Source: Undaria pinnatifida (Eukaryota; Sar; Phaeophyceae; Laminariales; Alariaceae). Taken from it: a stretch of DNA of 64,000 nucleotides. This document shows, one piece after another, positions 1 through 13,200 of the stretch (position 1 is the stretch's first letter; every line of letters begins with the position of its first letter). Location of the stretch: contig JABAKD010000016.1 of assembly GCA_012845835.1 (NCBI GenBank), positions 7,709,919 through 7,773,918 of the forward strand. Reading direction: 5' to 3'. The notes beneath the pieces are model-generated. The model searched no databases, was not told the DNA's origin, and saw only the letters and a program-made list of their open reading frames with translations. A program made the position numbers and the translations under genes.

Positions 1-1984
1 CGTTTGGTACTTGCACGGGTCGATGATATTACGGACGCTGCGTGAGGCAGGGGAAATAACAACACCTATTTTTTTTTTTTTTGCAAGGCTCTGCTCTTCT
101 TTCGGTTGAGGAGAGGAGCTCCAAGAAGGAAATCAAGTGTTTATCGTAATCACGCACACACGAGACAAACACGAATAGCAACGTGAAAACCAAAACGAAC
201 TTTTCTAACGACATTGAATAACAACGAAAAAAACAACTGGTTTTGCTAAACAATATTGGGCATAGTATGTTAGCAGCTTCTCGCAAATCAGTCCCGCATT
301 TGACCACAAATCGTAAAGTGATGTGCTTAGATCCCGAATCCACGCGCCACCTAAGGCATTTCTGGTTGACACCCGCAGCATCGCAGTCTTGTGATGGCTT
401 GCGGATATAAGGTCGGAGCATATAATGTGCGCGCGGGAGAGCAATCTATAATCTGGCGCGTTTTTGGCGGTTCCTCCTACTGTATAATGCGTCCCCTCTC
501 CCCTCCCGTACTCCACGTAGGCATGCTACTGTACTGCGTAAGGGTGCAAGCAAAATACAAGCTAAGGCTCTTTCCAAGCTTGAGGAGAGCTCCACACCAA
601 AGAACTGGCGTTGAGACAAAAGCTAAATCGCAACCGGACGAAGGATGCCTGTGGCCTAGGTGTATGCACAGGTATAAACTAGTCGTTGAGGGACCGCCAG
701 GCCCCGAGAGGGAGGAGAGAAAAAGAAAACCGAAGTGTTTGCGGCCGCCGATGACCTGGGGATGGTGGAAAGTTGATGGGGAATAGGGTGGATTATAAAG
801 CGGTATCTAAAAAGGGAAAAAAAATGTTGGCAGACAGGTAATGGGAGAAATAGATACTACTGGTTATTATGCGGAAGAATGTTCGAGAAGTTATATCGGA
901 GCGGAAATCTACGCTACGTCGTACATTGTCGGAGGGCAACAAAATAATTATCAATATAGTTATACAACGAACATGTATGTGTAAAAACACGAGAGGTAGT
1001 CCCGCGGAATTGGAAAGTTAAACTTTTTTTTTGCTCCGAGGCTCCTTCCTACAGTATATTGAGGAGCTCCAAATACCAAAATCCTTCACGAGGGTATACA
1101 CACTACCCCGTAACACGCGCGATCGAAGTATCACACGCAGCTTGCAAAGCTGAGGTTTTGATCAAAAACCTTTGTGGTCGATCTCACCGCTGAAGTGTAT
1201 TTTTTCATTTTTTGAATACCCCCACCGGACCAACGACTTTTGCGACAAACGAAAAAGTGCGACCTACCATTATGTCCGGAAAATACAAGCAACCTTTTGA
1301 CATTATCATTGAAATAAAATGTTGCTTAACGTATACTTTTCCGGACAGAGCAATAGGTGATAAAAACGACGAAAATATTGCCAATATTGCCAAAAACAAC
1401 GAGTAGCCAACGAGCTCTCTTCAGGGCTCTTGTATAGCGACGAACCTAAGGATACGTGAGCGCGTTCGTTGTCACGGTGTGAGAATAGCAGCACGCGTCA
1501 GCACAAGCTATGCACGTGTCTCGCAGGAAAACTTTCATTGGAGTTCGACAGGAAAAATCGGCGTCGTCACCTAACAATCAAGCTGCCCCCGGGGTTGTTT
1601 CGTTACGACAGATGCCGCAATGATCCTCAGTCTTATTCGTCGGGCGTTTTTTTTTCTTCTCACGTCAAAGCCTCAAAGTGTTTCAAGGAGCCCCGTCGTT
1701 AAACTCATCTCCAACTTCTAAAATAATCCTAGTCTTAGCTTCAAGTGTTTCGTCCCCATGTCGGAACTGCGCTGTTAAACGGGTGAAGGCAAAAAATGCT
1801 ACCTCTATTGTAAAACGCGTCAAGCATAATCATTACTTCAGGAATCCTACCAGTAAGAAACTCTTGTTGCCATAGAAGGGTTACCGTTGCCGTCGCACAT
1901 GTCCAGGGCATGCGTGACGCACACTCCCCTTCCCCCCCCCCCCCCATCCAACACGCATGAGGCACCCTGTATGGTCCCTTGGAG
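1..1984. other. stretch without a recognised gene
   Basis: I see no exon that passes both a splice-site and a composition check. Short T-rich pieces near 60-130 and 1015-1075 share a GAGGAGCTCC-like core with places near 4865, 6635 and 8380, so an old dispersed repeat is likely. A C-rich tract lies at 1932-1947. A piece near 1955-1985 resembles the donor end of the candidate exon at 2121. Confidence 0.4.
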
Positions 1985-2070
1985 AACTAACTGACGACAG
2001 GTTCCGTCTCGAAAAGGGGTGCGTGGTCAACAGTCAAACGACCAGGGCAAACAACAAATGAGAACTCCCC
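1985..2070 (+). mobile_element. LINE 3' tail fragment with C-rich end
   Basis: This short piece matches the last ~80 bases of the LINE described at 19955-21085: a GGTTCCGTCTCGA core, then GTGCGTGGTCAA, then a C-rich run. It carries no coding part. It is one of several solo tails in the window. Confidence 0.6.
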
Positions 2071-2120
2071 CCTCCCCTCCCCCGCCCCCCGCTCCTCCCC
2101 GAAGCATGCATGAGGCACAC

Positions 2121-2225
2121 CTTGTATGGTCTCTTGGAGGGCCGGAAATAGGAAGGCAGAAAGTACTTCGAGGTCCGTCAAAGTCAGCACACTCGCCGCT
2201 GGCTTGCGGCCGCTGCTGCCAGTCG
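2121..2225 (-). CDS. candidate exon, possible later part of the DUF4062 domain (gene A)
   Basis: On the minus strand an AG acceptor (ending at 2226) opens a frame of 34 codons that closes at a CAAG|GTGTGC donor. The peptide contains SVLTLTDLEVLSAFL, which resembles the SVTELE-type segment found later in DUF4062 domains. The exon lies downstream of the two clear DUF4062 exons of gene A on the same strand. The intron-phase link to exon 4176-4278 is not established. A partial duplicate of its donor end lies at about 1955-1985. Confidence 0.35.
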
Positions 2226-2294
2226 CTGGACATGTTCTCGCCGAATCCGGCCTTAAAATGCCCTGTCAAGATGGTGGAGCATGATTCCAGAGAT

Positions 2295-2395
2295 TTGGAG
2301 GGGGGGGGGGGGGGGGGGGGGGGGGGAAGTGTACTAATTTGTTGCTTGCCTTATTCATCTGACCATTGACCACGCATCATCCCTTTTGAGACGGA
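2295..2395 (-). mobile_element. LINE 3' tail fragment with poly-G (antisense poly-C) end
   Basis: A ~29-base G tract at 2298-2326 is followed by GTACTAATTTGTTGCTTGCC and a match to the LINE tail in reverse orientation. The homopolymer sits exactly at the 3' end of the element. Confidence 0.65.
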
Positions 2396-3019
2396 GATGG
2401 GGATGGGGGGGGGAGGGGGGGGTTAGGCGCGAGAGAGAGTTGCAGGAAAGCATCCATGTGCGTGTGAGGTAAGGTAAGCCAGGTAAGGTAAGCCAGGGTG
2501 CTCGGGTTAAAAAAAAATGCGCGTGATAATGTTGCTTTGGGCCTTTTGGCTCATGAACAGTGCAGGTGTTCTTATTCTATTTCCTGCTGGGGTGAGGACC
2601 GCCAAAAAAAGAACTGTTTTTCTTGATTAAAAAAATAAATAAAAGCGAAAAAAAAAAGCGAAAAAAAAAAAAAATGTACCTCTACTCGTACCGCTCGACG
2701 GGCACCCCCCCATGACCTGCAGAAGTAGGGGCAGTAGGTAGGTAGTAGTAGTGCATACAACAGTACGTCGACTAAAATTCAGTGATACATAAAAAGGGAT
2801 GCCAGTGATTTTTGAGCGGCTTCGCATGAAATGATTCGAGGGAGCCTCCGCAAAAAAAACACCTACGAGGTACCACTCCATCGTATAACACGCGTCTGTT
2901 TAGAACCCGGGTACAGCGAGCTAGAAAGCGATAAGGCTGGACACGCGCCACGGCAGAGGTGCACTAGCTCTTGTTTTTTGCCTTCTGAGGGTGGTGGCTT
3001 GGTAACAATGGTCCATACG
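2396..3019. other. stretch without a recognised gene
   Basis: It holds a G-rich tract, short GGTAAGCCA repeats near 2466-2500 and A-rich runs near 2620-2675. The piece near 2970-3003 (a T-rich block followed by GAGGGTGGTGGCTT) recurs near 6450-6502 and, inverted, near 22168-22200. No exon was supported. Confidence 0.4.
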
Positions 3020-3265
3020 ATTTGGAGGAAACCCGGAAGTTGGACCCGCCGATGGGCAATCGCTCGGCCCAGCTGCATCATTTGGAGAAAAGTTGAAACG
3101 TGCTACCCGACGCTGAGCAATCGCTTGGCGGCGCTGTGTATCTGAACGAAACTAAAATGTGCTACCCGCTGAGCAGCCGCTTGGCCTAACTGCAATATTT
3201 GGAGAAAATAAAAAACGTGCTGCTACCCGCTGAGCAATCGCTTGGTCTAAGCAGCTGTATACAGC
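3020..3265. repeat. degenerate tandem repeat, ~70-bp unit
   Basis: Three to four imperfect copies of a unit with TTTGGAGAAAA, GTGCTACCCG and GAGCAATCGCTTGG follow each other. No coding role is visible. Confidence 0.7.
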
Positions 3266-3957
3266 GCAACGTATCGCAAACTAAGGACGACACTCCGGCG
3301 AAAAAAAAGCAAAAACGATTTGTCAACGGGGGACCACAGTAAATCCTATATACTCCTAATTTTTCACGGGCACTTTTTTCGTCCTGATTTCTATGTTTCC
3401 CTAAAATATTCAAAAGCTGCAGCCTTTTTATCGTAGCACGAGTCTACATGCTCTAAGAATAGTCTTATCCAGATGTTTTTAAAGAAGATCGTGCAGCAGC
3501 GTGCGTATGCGTTGATGCCGCCGCGCGCGTCGCAAACTCTCCCTACGGAGCCGCGCGCGCGTCGTGAAAATCTCCCCTACAATACGCTTCGGACACACAC
3601 CCTCTACCCCTCTAGCCCGGGCTGTTTTGTGCTACCCGATGCTATAATCGTAACTGCTGTGTTCGACGATTCCTTCGTCTGATGTCCTGATGTCTCAAAA
3701 GGAATGAGATGAATGAAGAAGAACATACCTCAGGGAGGCCGAGGTAGGGAATGGTGTTGTTTCAAGGACAATTAGGAACAGCATCAGTGGGCGGAGTCTT
3801 GTCTAATAAGGGTAATAGGTAGAACGGCCCCGGATGCTGCTGCGGCGACGGCAATCCCTAAAATGAGTGATCGCGCCACACATAGCGTATATCACGCCGG
3901 CGGTCGCTTTAGGCTACCCTGAGTTCGTTCTGCTTTCACCTCTCCTGCTGACAGTGT

Positions 3958-4110
3958 GCAGATAACGAAATGGCACTTTAGCCAACGAAACGGAACGTTT
4001 AGCCAACGAAACGGCACTTTAGCCCACGAAACGGCACAATAGCCAACGAAGCGGTGCGACAGCAGACAAAACGGTACATTGGCTAACGAAACGGCACGTT
4101 AGATGTTAGA
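3958..4110. repeat. 20-bp tandem repeat (AACGAAACGGCACTTTAGCC)
   Basis: Six to seven imperfect copies of a 20-base unit. It lies just downstream of exon 4176-4278, inside the presumed next intron of gene A. Confidence 0.85.
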
Positions 4111-4175
4111 CCAACACCGAGCCCCGCTTGCCGCGGAACAGGCCGAACTGTAGTCGATCCCTCTGCGATTCACAC

Positions 4176-4278
4176 CTTCAGCCAGGGGTTTTCATGGAGG
4201 ATAGAGGCGTTGACGCTACCCGCTTGAAGTTCAACGTCGTTCAGTTCCCCAAGGCAGCACACCAGGTAGGGCCGACAC
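4176..4278 (-). CDS. gene A exon, DUF4062 second segment
   Basis: The acceptor CAATAG|G at 4279-4280 and the donor AAG|GTGTGA frame 103 bases: one base plus 34 codons. The peptide reads CRPYLVCCLGELNDVEL and ends HENPWLK. It matches the DUF4062 core CRPYFxxLLGERYGW followed by PWL, but the usual GERYGW is replaced by GELNDV. It needs two bases from the preceding exon, so a short exon between 4998 and 4278 is missing from the model. Confidence 0.7.
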
Positions 4279-7200
4279 CTATTGATTCCGTCCTAAGAGA
4301 AAATATCGACAGGGGGGGGGTGTAATCATATCAAGCACGGCCGCAGACTTAGGCCATCATAGATCCTAGCATCCCTACATGCCGGGACGGAGCACGTCAG
4401 ATTTTCCCCGACCAAGCAGACTTCGCGTACAGTGCAGGGGGAGGGGGGGGGGGGTACTCGTTCGTGCATATAGCCGTAGTCGTATGACCGTAGACCTTGG
4501 TAGTCGTATGATGCATGGCCGTAGTCTTCAAAGCATAGACCCTCGCATCCTTGCAGTGCCGGGACGGAGCGCGTCGGGTTTTCACACCGACCAGACAGAC
4601 GTTGCTCACACCAAGCGCGAAGCGTCGTGAGGTTGTTCAGCGAGGATGGCTTGAAATTTACGTGTACCAGCTAAAAAGTTGGCCCCAAAAACAAAGTATG
4701 ACGACGACGCGGGGTCGACATGCTGTTCCAGACGTACGTATAATGCAATGATTTTTACGATTTTCACGTTTATTGGTAGTGTATATAGATGCACGCCTTG
4801 CCTTACTTCAGCTATATACGTGTATCAACTATCGCTTGTTTTTCATTTTTTTTGTGCATTCCTCAGTCGAGGAGCCTCGTAAAAAAGACAAAAACGCCAC
4901 CAAACCATGCCACCTCTGCTGTAACAACAACAACAACAATAACAACAACAACAATGTCGTGCGCGTTCAAGGGCTGGTTGAGCGGTACAATACGCACCAG
5001 CACTGAGTTAATACCCTGAGGAGTTTGGAGGTCCTCGACGGACAGGCCCCTGCGTACATCCATGTACCCAAAGGAAACCCCTCTCGAATCCAGGATCTCC
5101 TTCAAAGCAGGGGCCGCGACAGATTTGAAGGCCTCACGTTCGAGCACCATGTCCCACCGGGTAGACAGATACAGCGTGAACTCTCTCATGTGTCTGGACA
5201 GGAAAAGGTATACGACAACAACAAAAAGAGGTAACGGCAACACACACCAAAACTGTCAAAATGAAGAAACAAGAGGAATGCGATTTTTCAGTGCGAATTA
5301 GGCAGGAACAAAGAAAAAACGATTTTTCTTTACTTGGATTTAGTATGAACCCCTCCTGTCTAGGTCTAGAAAATAGAGGTGGCTTCGGGGCTTTTTTTTT
5401 CTTTTCCAGATACCCCGACGTGCGCGGTATGGACGGCCAAGAAAAAAAAACACTTCCACGCGGTCCGTGAAGTGTATTCAGCGCAAGGGTGAGAAAAAAA
5501 AAAAGAAAAAAAGTACTCTCAAGTTTTTTATACTATTCTTAAGAAGTCGGCTCTCGCAGTACGAGCCTTTTTTTTACATTATTCTGAACCCCATACTTAA
5601 CCTCAATAACCTATACGTCATTTCGGAGAAGGTGGCGCCTTTTGTCACCACATGTACGGACGGGACGTTTTTCACGCCTCAGACAGATGATCAACCCCTA
5701 CGTCATGATCTAGATATTTCAGGGAAGATATGTATGATCTGTATGATCTAGCTCATGGTGCCGGGTGGAAGGCGTGCGATCTACATGATCTAGCACATGT
5801 TTCCTCGGCTGGACATGTGCTCACTAGATACGGATCCAGCACAACAGATCATAACGGCAGGTACGGGATATACCGTCGATGACCTGCATACGATCTGTAA
5901 ATGATCTGTAGATGATCTGTACACGAAATGTAGCTGATCTGTAGCTGATCTGTAGATGGTCTAGATCATGATCTGTCCGAGGTGTGAATGTTTTTTCATA
6001 CTCTAAAAATGATACCACAGCAGTAGTAGTTCCGGGCGTGTGTTGTTCCCAAAAAAAATGTTGAGTGCGGTTCAAAAAAAAAGGGGGGGGGGGGGGAAAC
6101 CCTCGGTCCGATTTCTATTAGAATAGGCACATCTATAATGTGCCCACACAGGAAAAAAAACAAAAAACACACCGCACACCTGTTACGCTGCGCTTGGTCG
6201 ACGTCGAAGCCGATGACGCACTCGAAAATGCCGGAGGATCCCACGACGGCGTCGTTTGACTCTGTCAGGAAGGCGTGCACCGCGTACTTACCGGGGAGAC
6301 AGGGACCCTCCTCGAACCGTACCTGGGTGCGTCGAAACGGTGACGACACAAAGAGAAAAAAAAATCGCTTTTTCGAGAGCGGCAAGGAAGGAAGCCAATC
6401 ATATCAAGAAAGAACAATCCGTGGTTTGGCACGCGCTACTCGCACGGCAGAGGCGCACTGGCTCTTTTTTTGTTTTTTTTTGCCTACGGAGGGTGGTGGC
6501 TTGAAGAGCCTCTACATAATACACGCCTCGGCCAATTAAAAAAACTGGTTTGGTTTTTGAACAAACCGAAAGCGAAACCCCTGCCCTAGGTGTACAAAAA
6601 CAAGAAATGACGAATTTCCGAAGATTTTTTGGGGGTTGAGGAGCCCTCGTCATTCAGAAGAACACCTGCGCCAGAAAAAAAAAAATGGTATACCCGTTCT
6701 CGTTTTGGGTTGCGAGTGAGAACGAGACGTGTGCGGCCAGCTTCTCTGGCGGGCACGGGGGCTCCTCCTCTCGAACCGTGTATACCTGGTTTCGGAACGG
6801 TGACAATTCCGAATCGCGGTCACTGCTCAAAATTGAAATATAACCCGCATACCAAGCATTCTTTCGAATCGTTTTGCGCTAGTAAACGCCCCTAACGACT
6901 GCTGCCACATATGAGGAGGGGGGGCGGGGGAAGGGTGTACTCGATACCCATTATTAATAGTGGTCGTAGTCGTATGACCATAGACCCTTGCATCCGTACT
7001 GGAGCACGTCGGGTTTTGACCAACCAGGCAGACATTGCTTGCACCAAGCACGAAGCGCCGTGGGGTGTTCGGCGAGGCGCATGAAGGGTGAACTGCAACG
7101 TTCCAAGGACCGCTCGTGAGACGGACTTCGGCACCTTGTGCCCACTTTCTTGCTTATGGATGACAGCACCAATGAGTTACTTTGTTTTTTGGTGTGGTCA

Positions 7201-10200
7201 CTACAGAGAGGGGGGGGCGGGGGGGGGGGGGGGGGAGGGGTACTCAATTTGTGCATGGCCGTAGTCGTATGACCATAGACCCTCGCATCCCTACCGTGTC
7301 GGGACGGAGCACGTCGGGTTTTCACCAACCAGGCAGCATGAGGGGGAGGGGATAATTGGAATCATAAGAGTTTGGGAACAAAAAAATGCAGCGGTCAGAT
7401 TGGCCACTGTGTGTTCAACGTAGTCCGTACGCTTACGAAGAACAACGAGTTTCGCGTTTGTATTGGTGCAGTATTCCTGTTTCTTATTGGTGTACCGTAG
7501 GCATGTGTCAGGCGACTCACAGCCCTACCGCGTGCCATGACCTGAATGAAAATATTGCACATCAGCCATCACAACACACCGTTCCCGCGCTGGTCCCCAG
7601 AAAGTTCTTTCGAACGATGCACGTGCCGGCTGCAGGCTCCTCTCCCCAGGCGACGACGCCAAGCCAGTCCCCGTTCGGAGCAGCGGTGTCGTAATTGAAT
7701 CGGTACTCCACCTGATTGATGGTTGGGGAAGAGGCGACGATTAACGTGGGTGTAGCCTGACAGCCGGCGTCCATAAGCCCTGCAACAACTGCCTGAAAAC
7801 TATTTGACTGATTCTGCGACACCCCTTCCCCCCCCCAAACCCAGCGATAGTTTTTTAACGATCGTTCAATGGCTGCTCGACACGAGGAAGCATTCGGGTC
7901 CCTTTATAAGGGGCCTTGCTTTTGCAGCGTCCCGGGGTCACCAGCGCGAGTGACCCACCCCCCTGCTCTATGCAGCCACAGGGTTTCGCTTTCGGTATGG
8001 ATCCCCAACGGAGTGGTTAGCTACGCCGCAATCGCCAAGCAATCGCCAAACGTATCTTTTTGTCTGCGAGGTACAGAGTCACCCTGGGGGTGCGAGTGGC
8101 TCAGACTGTGGGTATTAAAAATTGGGGGTACCCCCTCCCCGTCGTAGCCTTGATCGATGCTAAAAAAAAAAAAAAAATCGAGTCGTTCTACGGTAGAGCC
8201 CTTCCCCCCCAACTTTTCTTTCACGAAATCGCCGGTTTTGAAACCAGCTCCCGGCCGTAACGCCTGAAACGCGGCGCCCCTTGCCCCCGCCCCCCCCGAC
8301 ATCATCGTTCGATAGTCCTTTGCAAAACAACAAAAATAAATGGAGATTGTATTTTTTCATAGAATCATTCCTCGTGTCGAGGAGCCAATAAACGTTCGTC
8401 AAAGAAATCGCCGGTTTTGGGGGGGGGGGGGGGCTATCGTAGAATCAGTCTCTCAGGGTTTTTTTCTTTGTGTGCGAAGGACTACATATATAACGATGAC
8501 GTCGGGGAGGCAAGGGACACCGTATTTCAGGATATCCGGCCGTGAGCTGGTTTCGAAACCGGCGACGAGAAGAGTTGGGGGTGTTGTAGTATAAGATGCG
8601 TGCAACGATAGAAGAAGCAGATAGCAGTTTTCGTCTGAAATGAACGGTTTTCTGAAGGACGGGGCCCGTCAACCCAAAGGACGGGGCCCGTCAACCCAAA
8701 GGACGGGGCCCGTCAACCCAAAGGACGGGGCCCGTCAACCCTAAATCGTCGGAAATAGGCCATTTTTTTTGTCTTCTTGCTTTTCATGACTCTCGTTGTG
8801 TTGTACCCTACCTAGGCCATGGGGTTTTATTCTTATTGTTATTTTTATTTTTTTCATTTTATTTATTTTATTTTATTTTATCCGGTAGAAGTTTTGATTT
8901 TGTCCAAAGCAGTTTATAGGAGAGGTCTTAAGCTCCCGAATCGAGGGGTAGTACTAGTAAAAAACAATGTTGCGCCTCTATCGCAGCCCGCGTGTGGACT
9001 AGAACGACGCATTTACGCTATTTTTTTTGTCGTCCGACAATGTATAGCATGATGAGTGTCAACATCGATCACCCGTAAAAAAAATCCCAAAAAGTACACT
9101 TAACTTACTGAAAATTCTTCTTCTTTTTTCTTCTTTTTTTTTTTGCTTCTTGCTGCACGGCGCAAATTTGATGCGGTCAAAAAAATCGGTTGGTTTATGA
9201 ATTTCGTTCGAACTTTTGTTAATGAATCGAGATTACCCAGCCCGAAACAAAAAAAACACATCGAAAACAAACAAAACAAGGATGCGTGCATTCACGCCGT
9301 ACATGATAGAGGACAGCGCCTCTCTAAACCCCCGCGTGACCATCTTGGGATTCTCAGCGGGGAAAAAAGCTGACGACAAAAAATGGTGATCCCAGCGTGG
9401 ACTACTCCGTGATTGGGGGGAGGATAAGAGTTGATGCCCGCACTAAACTGCAAGGATTCGTGCGACACGGGGACGCATGCAACAATAAGGATAGCATTTT
9501 TCGTCTGAAAATGATTTCTGAACGACGGGGCTTCTTTGCCCCCAAAAATCGTCGGAAATATACTATTTAATAGGCTCTTTTTTTTGTTTTTATTGCGCGA
9601 CTATCGTTTTGTGTACCTGAAAAATCGGCGATGGGATTTTCTCATCCGGTCAGCAGGTTTATTTTTCTCTAAAAAAACAAAAACCGTTTTTTTTTTGGGC
9701 CAAGACTTTTTTTTTTTTTTTTTTGCACAATTATCGATTCGTGTACCTGAAAAGTCGGCGATGGGATTTTCTCATCCGGTCAGCAGGTTTTATTTTTCTC
9801 CACGAAAAAAAAACAGTTTATTTTGGGCTAAGAAGGACGTGTCTATCGTGTCTTGGCGTGTCTTGATGTGTCTTGACGTGTCTCCACGTGTATTGTCGTG
9901 TCTTGACGTGTTTTGACGTGTCTTGACGTGTCTTGACGTGTCTTGACGTGTATTGACGTGTCTTGACGTGAGTTGACGTGAGTTGACGTGTCTTGACGTG
10001 TCTTGACGTGAGTTGACGTGTATTGACGTTTCTTGACGTGTATTGACATGTATTGGCGTGTATTGACGTGTATTGACGTGTATTGACATGTATTGACGTG
10101 TCTTGACCTCCCAAAGTGAGAAACCTCAGACAAAGAAGGGGTGAACCGCTATCGTAGCGCGCGCGTCCTCGCACCGCAGCATGCAGCATGGACCTGCCTA

Positions 10201-13200
10201 CCCGTACTGCTGGGCGCTCGCACGCATTGCCCCTACAAGTGGATGGTTGGAAACACCCTTTAAATATTTTTGTTTTTGTTTTATCGCTGCGAATCTGACC
10301 CAAAACCATTTCTGTTTTTTTTTGTTTTTTGTCATGTTTTTTGTTTTTGTTTTGTTTTTGCACCGCGCAACGCGGTCAAGCAAGTCGGTTGGTTGTGTGT
10401 GTTTCGTTTTTGGGCATGACAATTCGATACAACTCAGCCAAAAAAAAACGAAAAAGTGAAAACACAAAAAAAAAGGCATTCGTGCATTCACGTCGTGCAG
10501 AAGACGGAGATGGCAACTGCTCGTGGAGCTACAGGGTCGCCTAGACTCTTGCCACCTCCACCAATACCCGAGAGAACACGACGAACAAAAACCCCGATGT
10601 GATACCGTACCACACTCCCATTGCGACCTACCTGGCATAGACCAATAGAGCTATAAGTCGGCAGATTTTCACGACAAATAACTAGTTGCTAGTCCCCGTT
10701 CGTCAACTAACTGACTTTACTCAGAAAATAGGCTGGCAAAGCCGGTTGATTGATGGCCAGCCGACTTGCCGACTTAAGTCGGGCGAGCGAAGGGAGCCAA
10801 AAATTATCTCCTCCCCGGCGGAGGGGGCTCCGGCCCCGAAAAAAGAAAAAATGGCTTCCCGCATTAAAACAACTTTTCTACACGTATGGAAACCCAGTGT
10901 AAATCGGATAACCCGACACCTACGTGGAACCGACTAAACTATTTAGTCCGACTAGTAACTAAAGTAGTTTGTGACTTAGGGCGTTCCCACTCACAGCTTC
11001 GAAAAAAAAAAAAAAAAAAAGTAAACCTAAAAATGGTATAGCATTTTTCCGCTGCGAGGAACTTGTGCGAAGCAGGATACACCTGGTATCATATTGATGT
11101 TGCATGTGTCAAGTTGTCTGCGTTGGCGAATGATGGGAGGATTTGGCGAGCGGAAAGGACGAATTTCCAGGGCTTTAGCACGGATCATAAAAAACCGGCC
11201 CACGGATCAGATCGGGTCGGTTCACAACGCTTAAAAGGCTCGTGGGTCAAGTCGGGGCGGATCGAGAGGTGTTTGAGCCTCTCATGGGTCGGATCTGGTC
11301 GGGTCTGGTCGGGGCCGGGGCGGGCGTGGCGGGAGGTGTTTGAGCCTCTCACGGATCGGGGCGGGTCGGATCCGGTCGGGTCGGGTCGGGTCGGGTCGGG
11401 TCGGGTCGGGTCGGGTCGGGTCGGGTCGGGTCGGGTCGGGTCGGGTCGGGTCGGGTCGGGTCGGGTCGGGTCGGGTCGGGTCGGGTCGGGTCGGGTCGGG
11501 TCGGGTCGGGTCGGATCGGGTCGGGTCGGGTCGGGTCGGGTCGGGTCGGGTCGGGTCGGGTCGGGTCGGGTCGGGTCGGGTCGGGTCGGGTCGGGTCGGG
11601 TCGGGTCGGGTCGGGTCGGGTCGGGTCGGGTCGGGTCGGGTCGGGTCGGGTCGGGTCGGGTCGGGTCGGGTCGGGTCGGGTCGGGCCGGGTCGGGTCTCT
11701 TTGTAACATTACGGGTCGAACCGGGTCATCCTTACCCGATCCGACCAGCGAGACTTGATCCAACCCGTGAAAAAGTCCTGATCACTGAATTGCTGTCGGC
11801 GGGGCACGTTAAAACCTGTGCTTAAAACCGGGCTTCGGCCGGGTCCCTCCCGTTTTTATATTATTTTTACGTGCGGCGGAAATTACAGTAGAAGCTCTCA
11901 CTTTTCGCTCGCTTGCAATAAGACCGAAAGAAAAAGGCATATCTAACAAAAAAAAAAAAAAACTCTTGAAGGAATCCCAAGCCACCACCCTCTTCTACGA
12001 GTACGTATTAATAGTTTTTTTTTTTCAAATCCGACATGCATGGCGGCGAGTGTGTGGTGTCTCGTCGCTTTCTGTTGGATATTTACCTCCAGGGGCGAAC
12101 CACATTCCAGCCGTGGAAAACCCGGGTCGAGACCAGCGGCGGCACGACCACCGGGGGTGATAATCGGTGGATTTCGTTGACCGCGCTGGACGATCTTGAG
12201 GTCGACGTGGGCCATGTCAATCTTTTTTTGCACGGGGAAGAAAAGGACACACGCATACACGTGGCACACAAAGGGGGGGGGGGGGCGGCGTACACACATG
12301 CAAGGGTCAACTGTTAGGAATGCCGCCCTGTAATACCAGAACAAGGAAGAGCTTAGCCTTAGCCCGTTTAGAAGCGCGCCCCACGTTGTTTGCAGACAAA
12401 TCACTTGGAATTAGTACAGGTTGGATATGTACCCACCTTTTGGGAGACCAACTACTCGGGGTAATTAGTGTGGCTTTACTTTCGAGTCATCCCACGCCAA
12501 GGGCTGCAATTTTTTTGGGCCACATACTTCTGGCCCGTTGAGGTCCTCGACCGTTGTAGAAACATCGGTCAGAATCATAGTTTATTCGTGCATTCGTTCA
12601 TAAGGACGAGCGCATAGCGCGTAGAAAACCGAACGTTGGTCGGTTTTGCGCGAGCGAATGTCTTCGAAAGCCATTCTTCGGGTGAGATCATGAGCTAGCT
12701 CCTCTTCTTTTAGAGCCCAGTAACTTCTGCTTCACCCCTGGTGTGGCGACAAAATACCCGGGAGAAAAACTGTGGTTTCGTTTTTTTCCCGGTAGTTCAA
12801 GGATTAAGACGAAGCTAATTCATTGTGCATTGAGCTGACGGGGGGGGGGGGGGGGACGACCTGGGTAGACTGGCCGACGCTCATATTGTGGAATGGGACC
12901 GTGTGTTTCTGTCGAGTTCTATTTCACCCTGCCGACTGACTCCCCGGCGCTCAGAATCGCGGGTGGTCTAGGAAATCTGGTTGCTCATAACGCGGCACGC
13001 GATCGTGCGTTCTCATTTCCTTTTGTTTGTCGTCCTGCCGACTCTCCCCGCTAGGAGGTGGGGGCTATTTGGCTTACCACAAATGGTGGTCTCACGCGTT
13101 CCCTGTCCTCGTCACCACCTACAGGGACACATGCCATGGTTGGTAAAAGGGGGGGGGGGGGGGGGGGACTATTTTTCTTTCTGAATGTTCCCTCCTTTGA

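Noticed and set aside
9790-10363. 181-residue HVNTRQ repeat protein
   Set aside because: A 10-bp satellite keeps all three frames open; no start context or domain.
10540-10632. Transmembrane exon (MGVWYGITSGFLFVVF)
   Set aside because: One of several open frames with an acceptor; no second helix or family match nearby.
11063-11763. Long open frames of GSGRV and TRPDP repeats
   Set aside because: They are read-through of the GGGTC pentamer in all frames; the same appears at 29425-30140.
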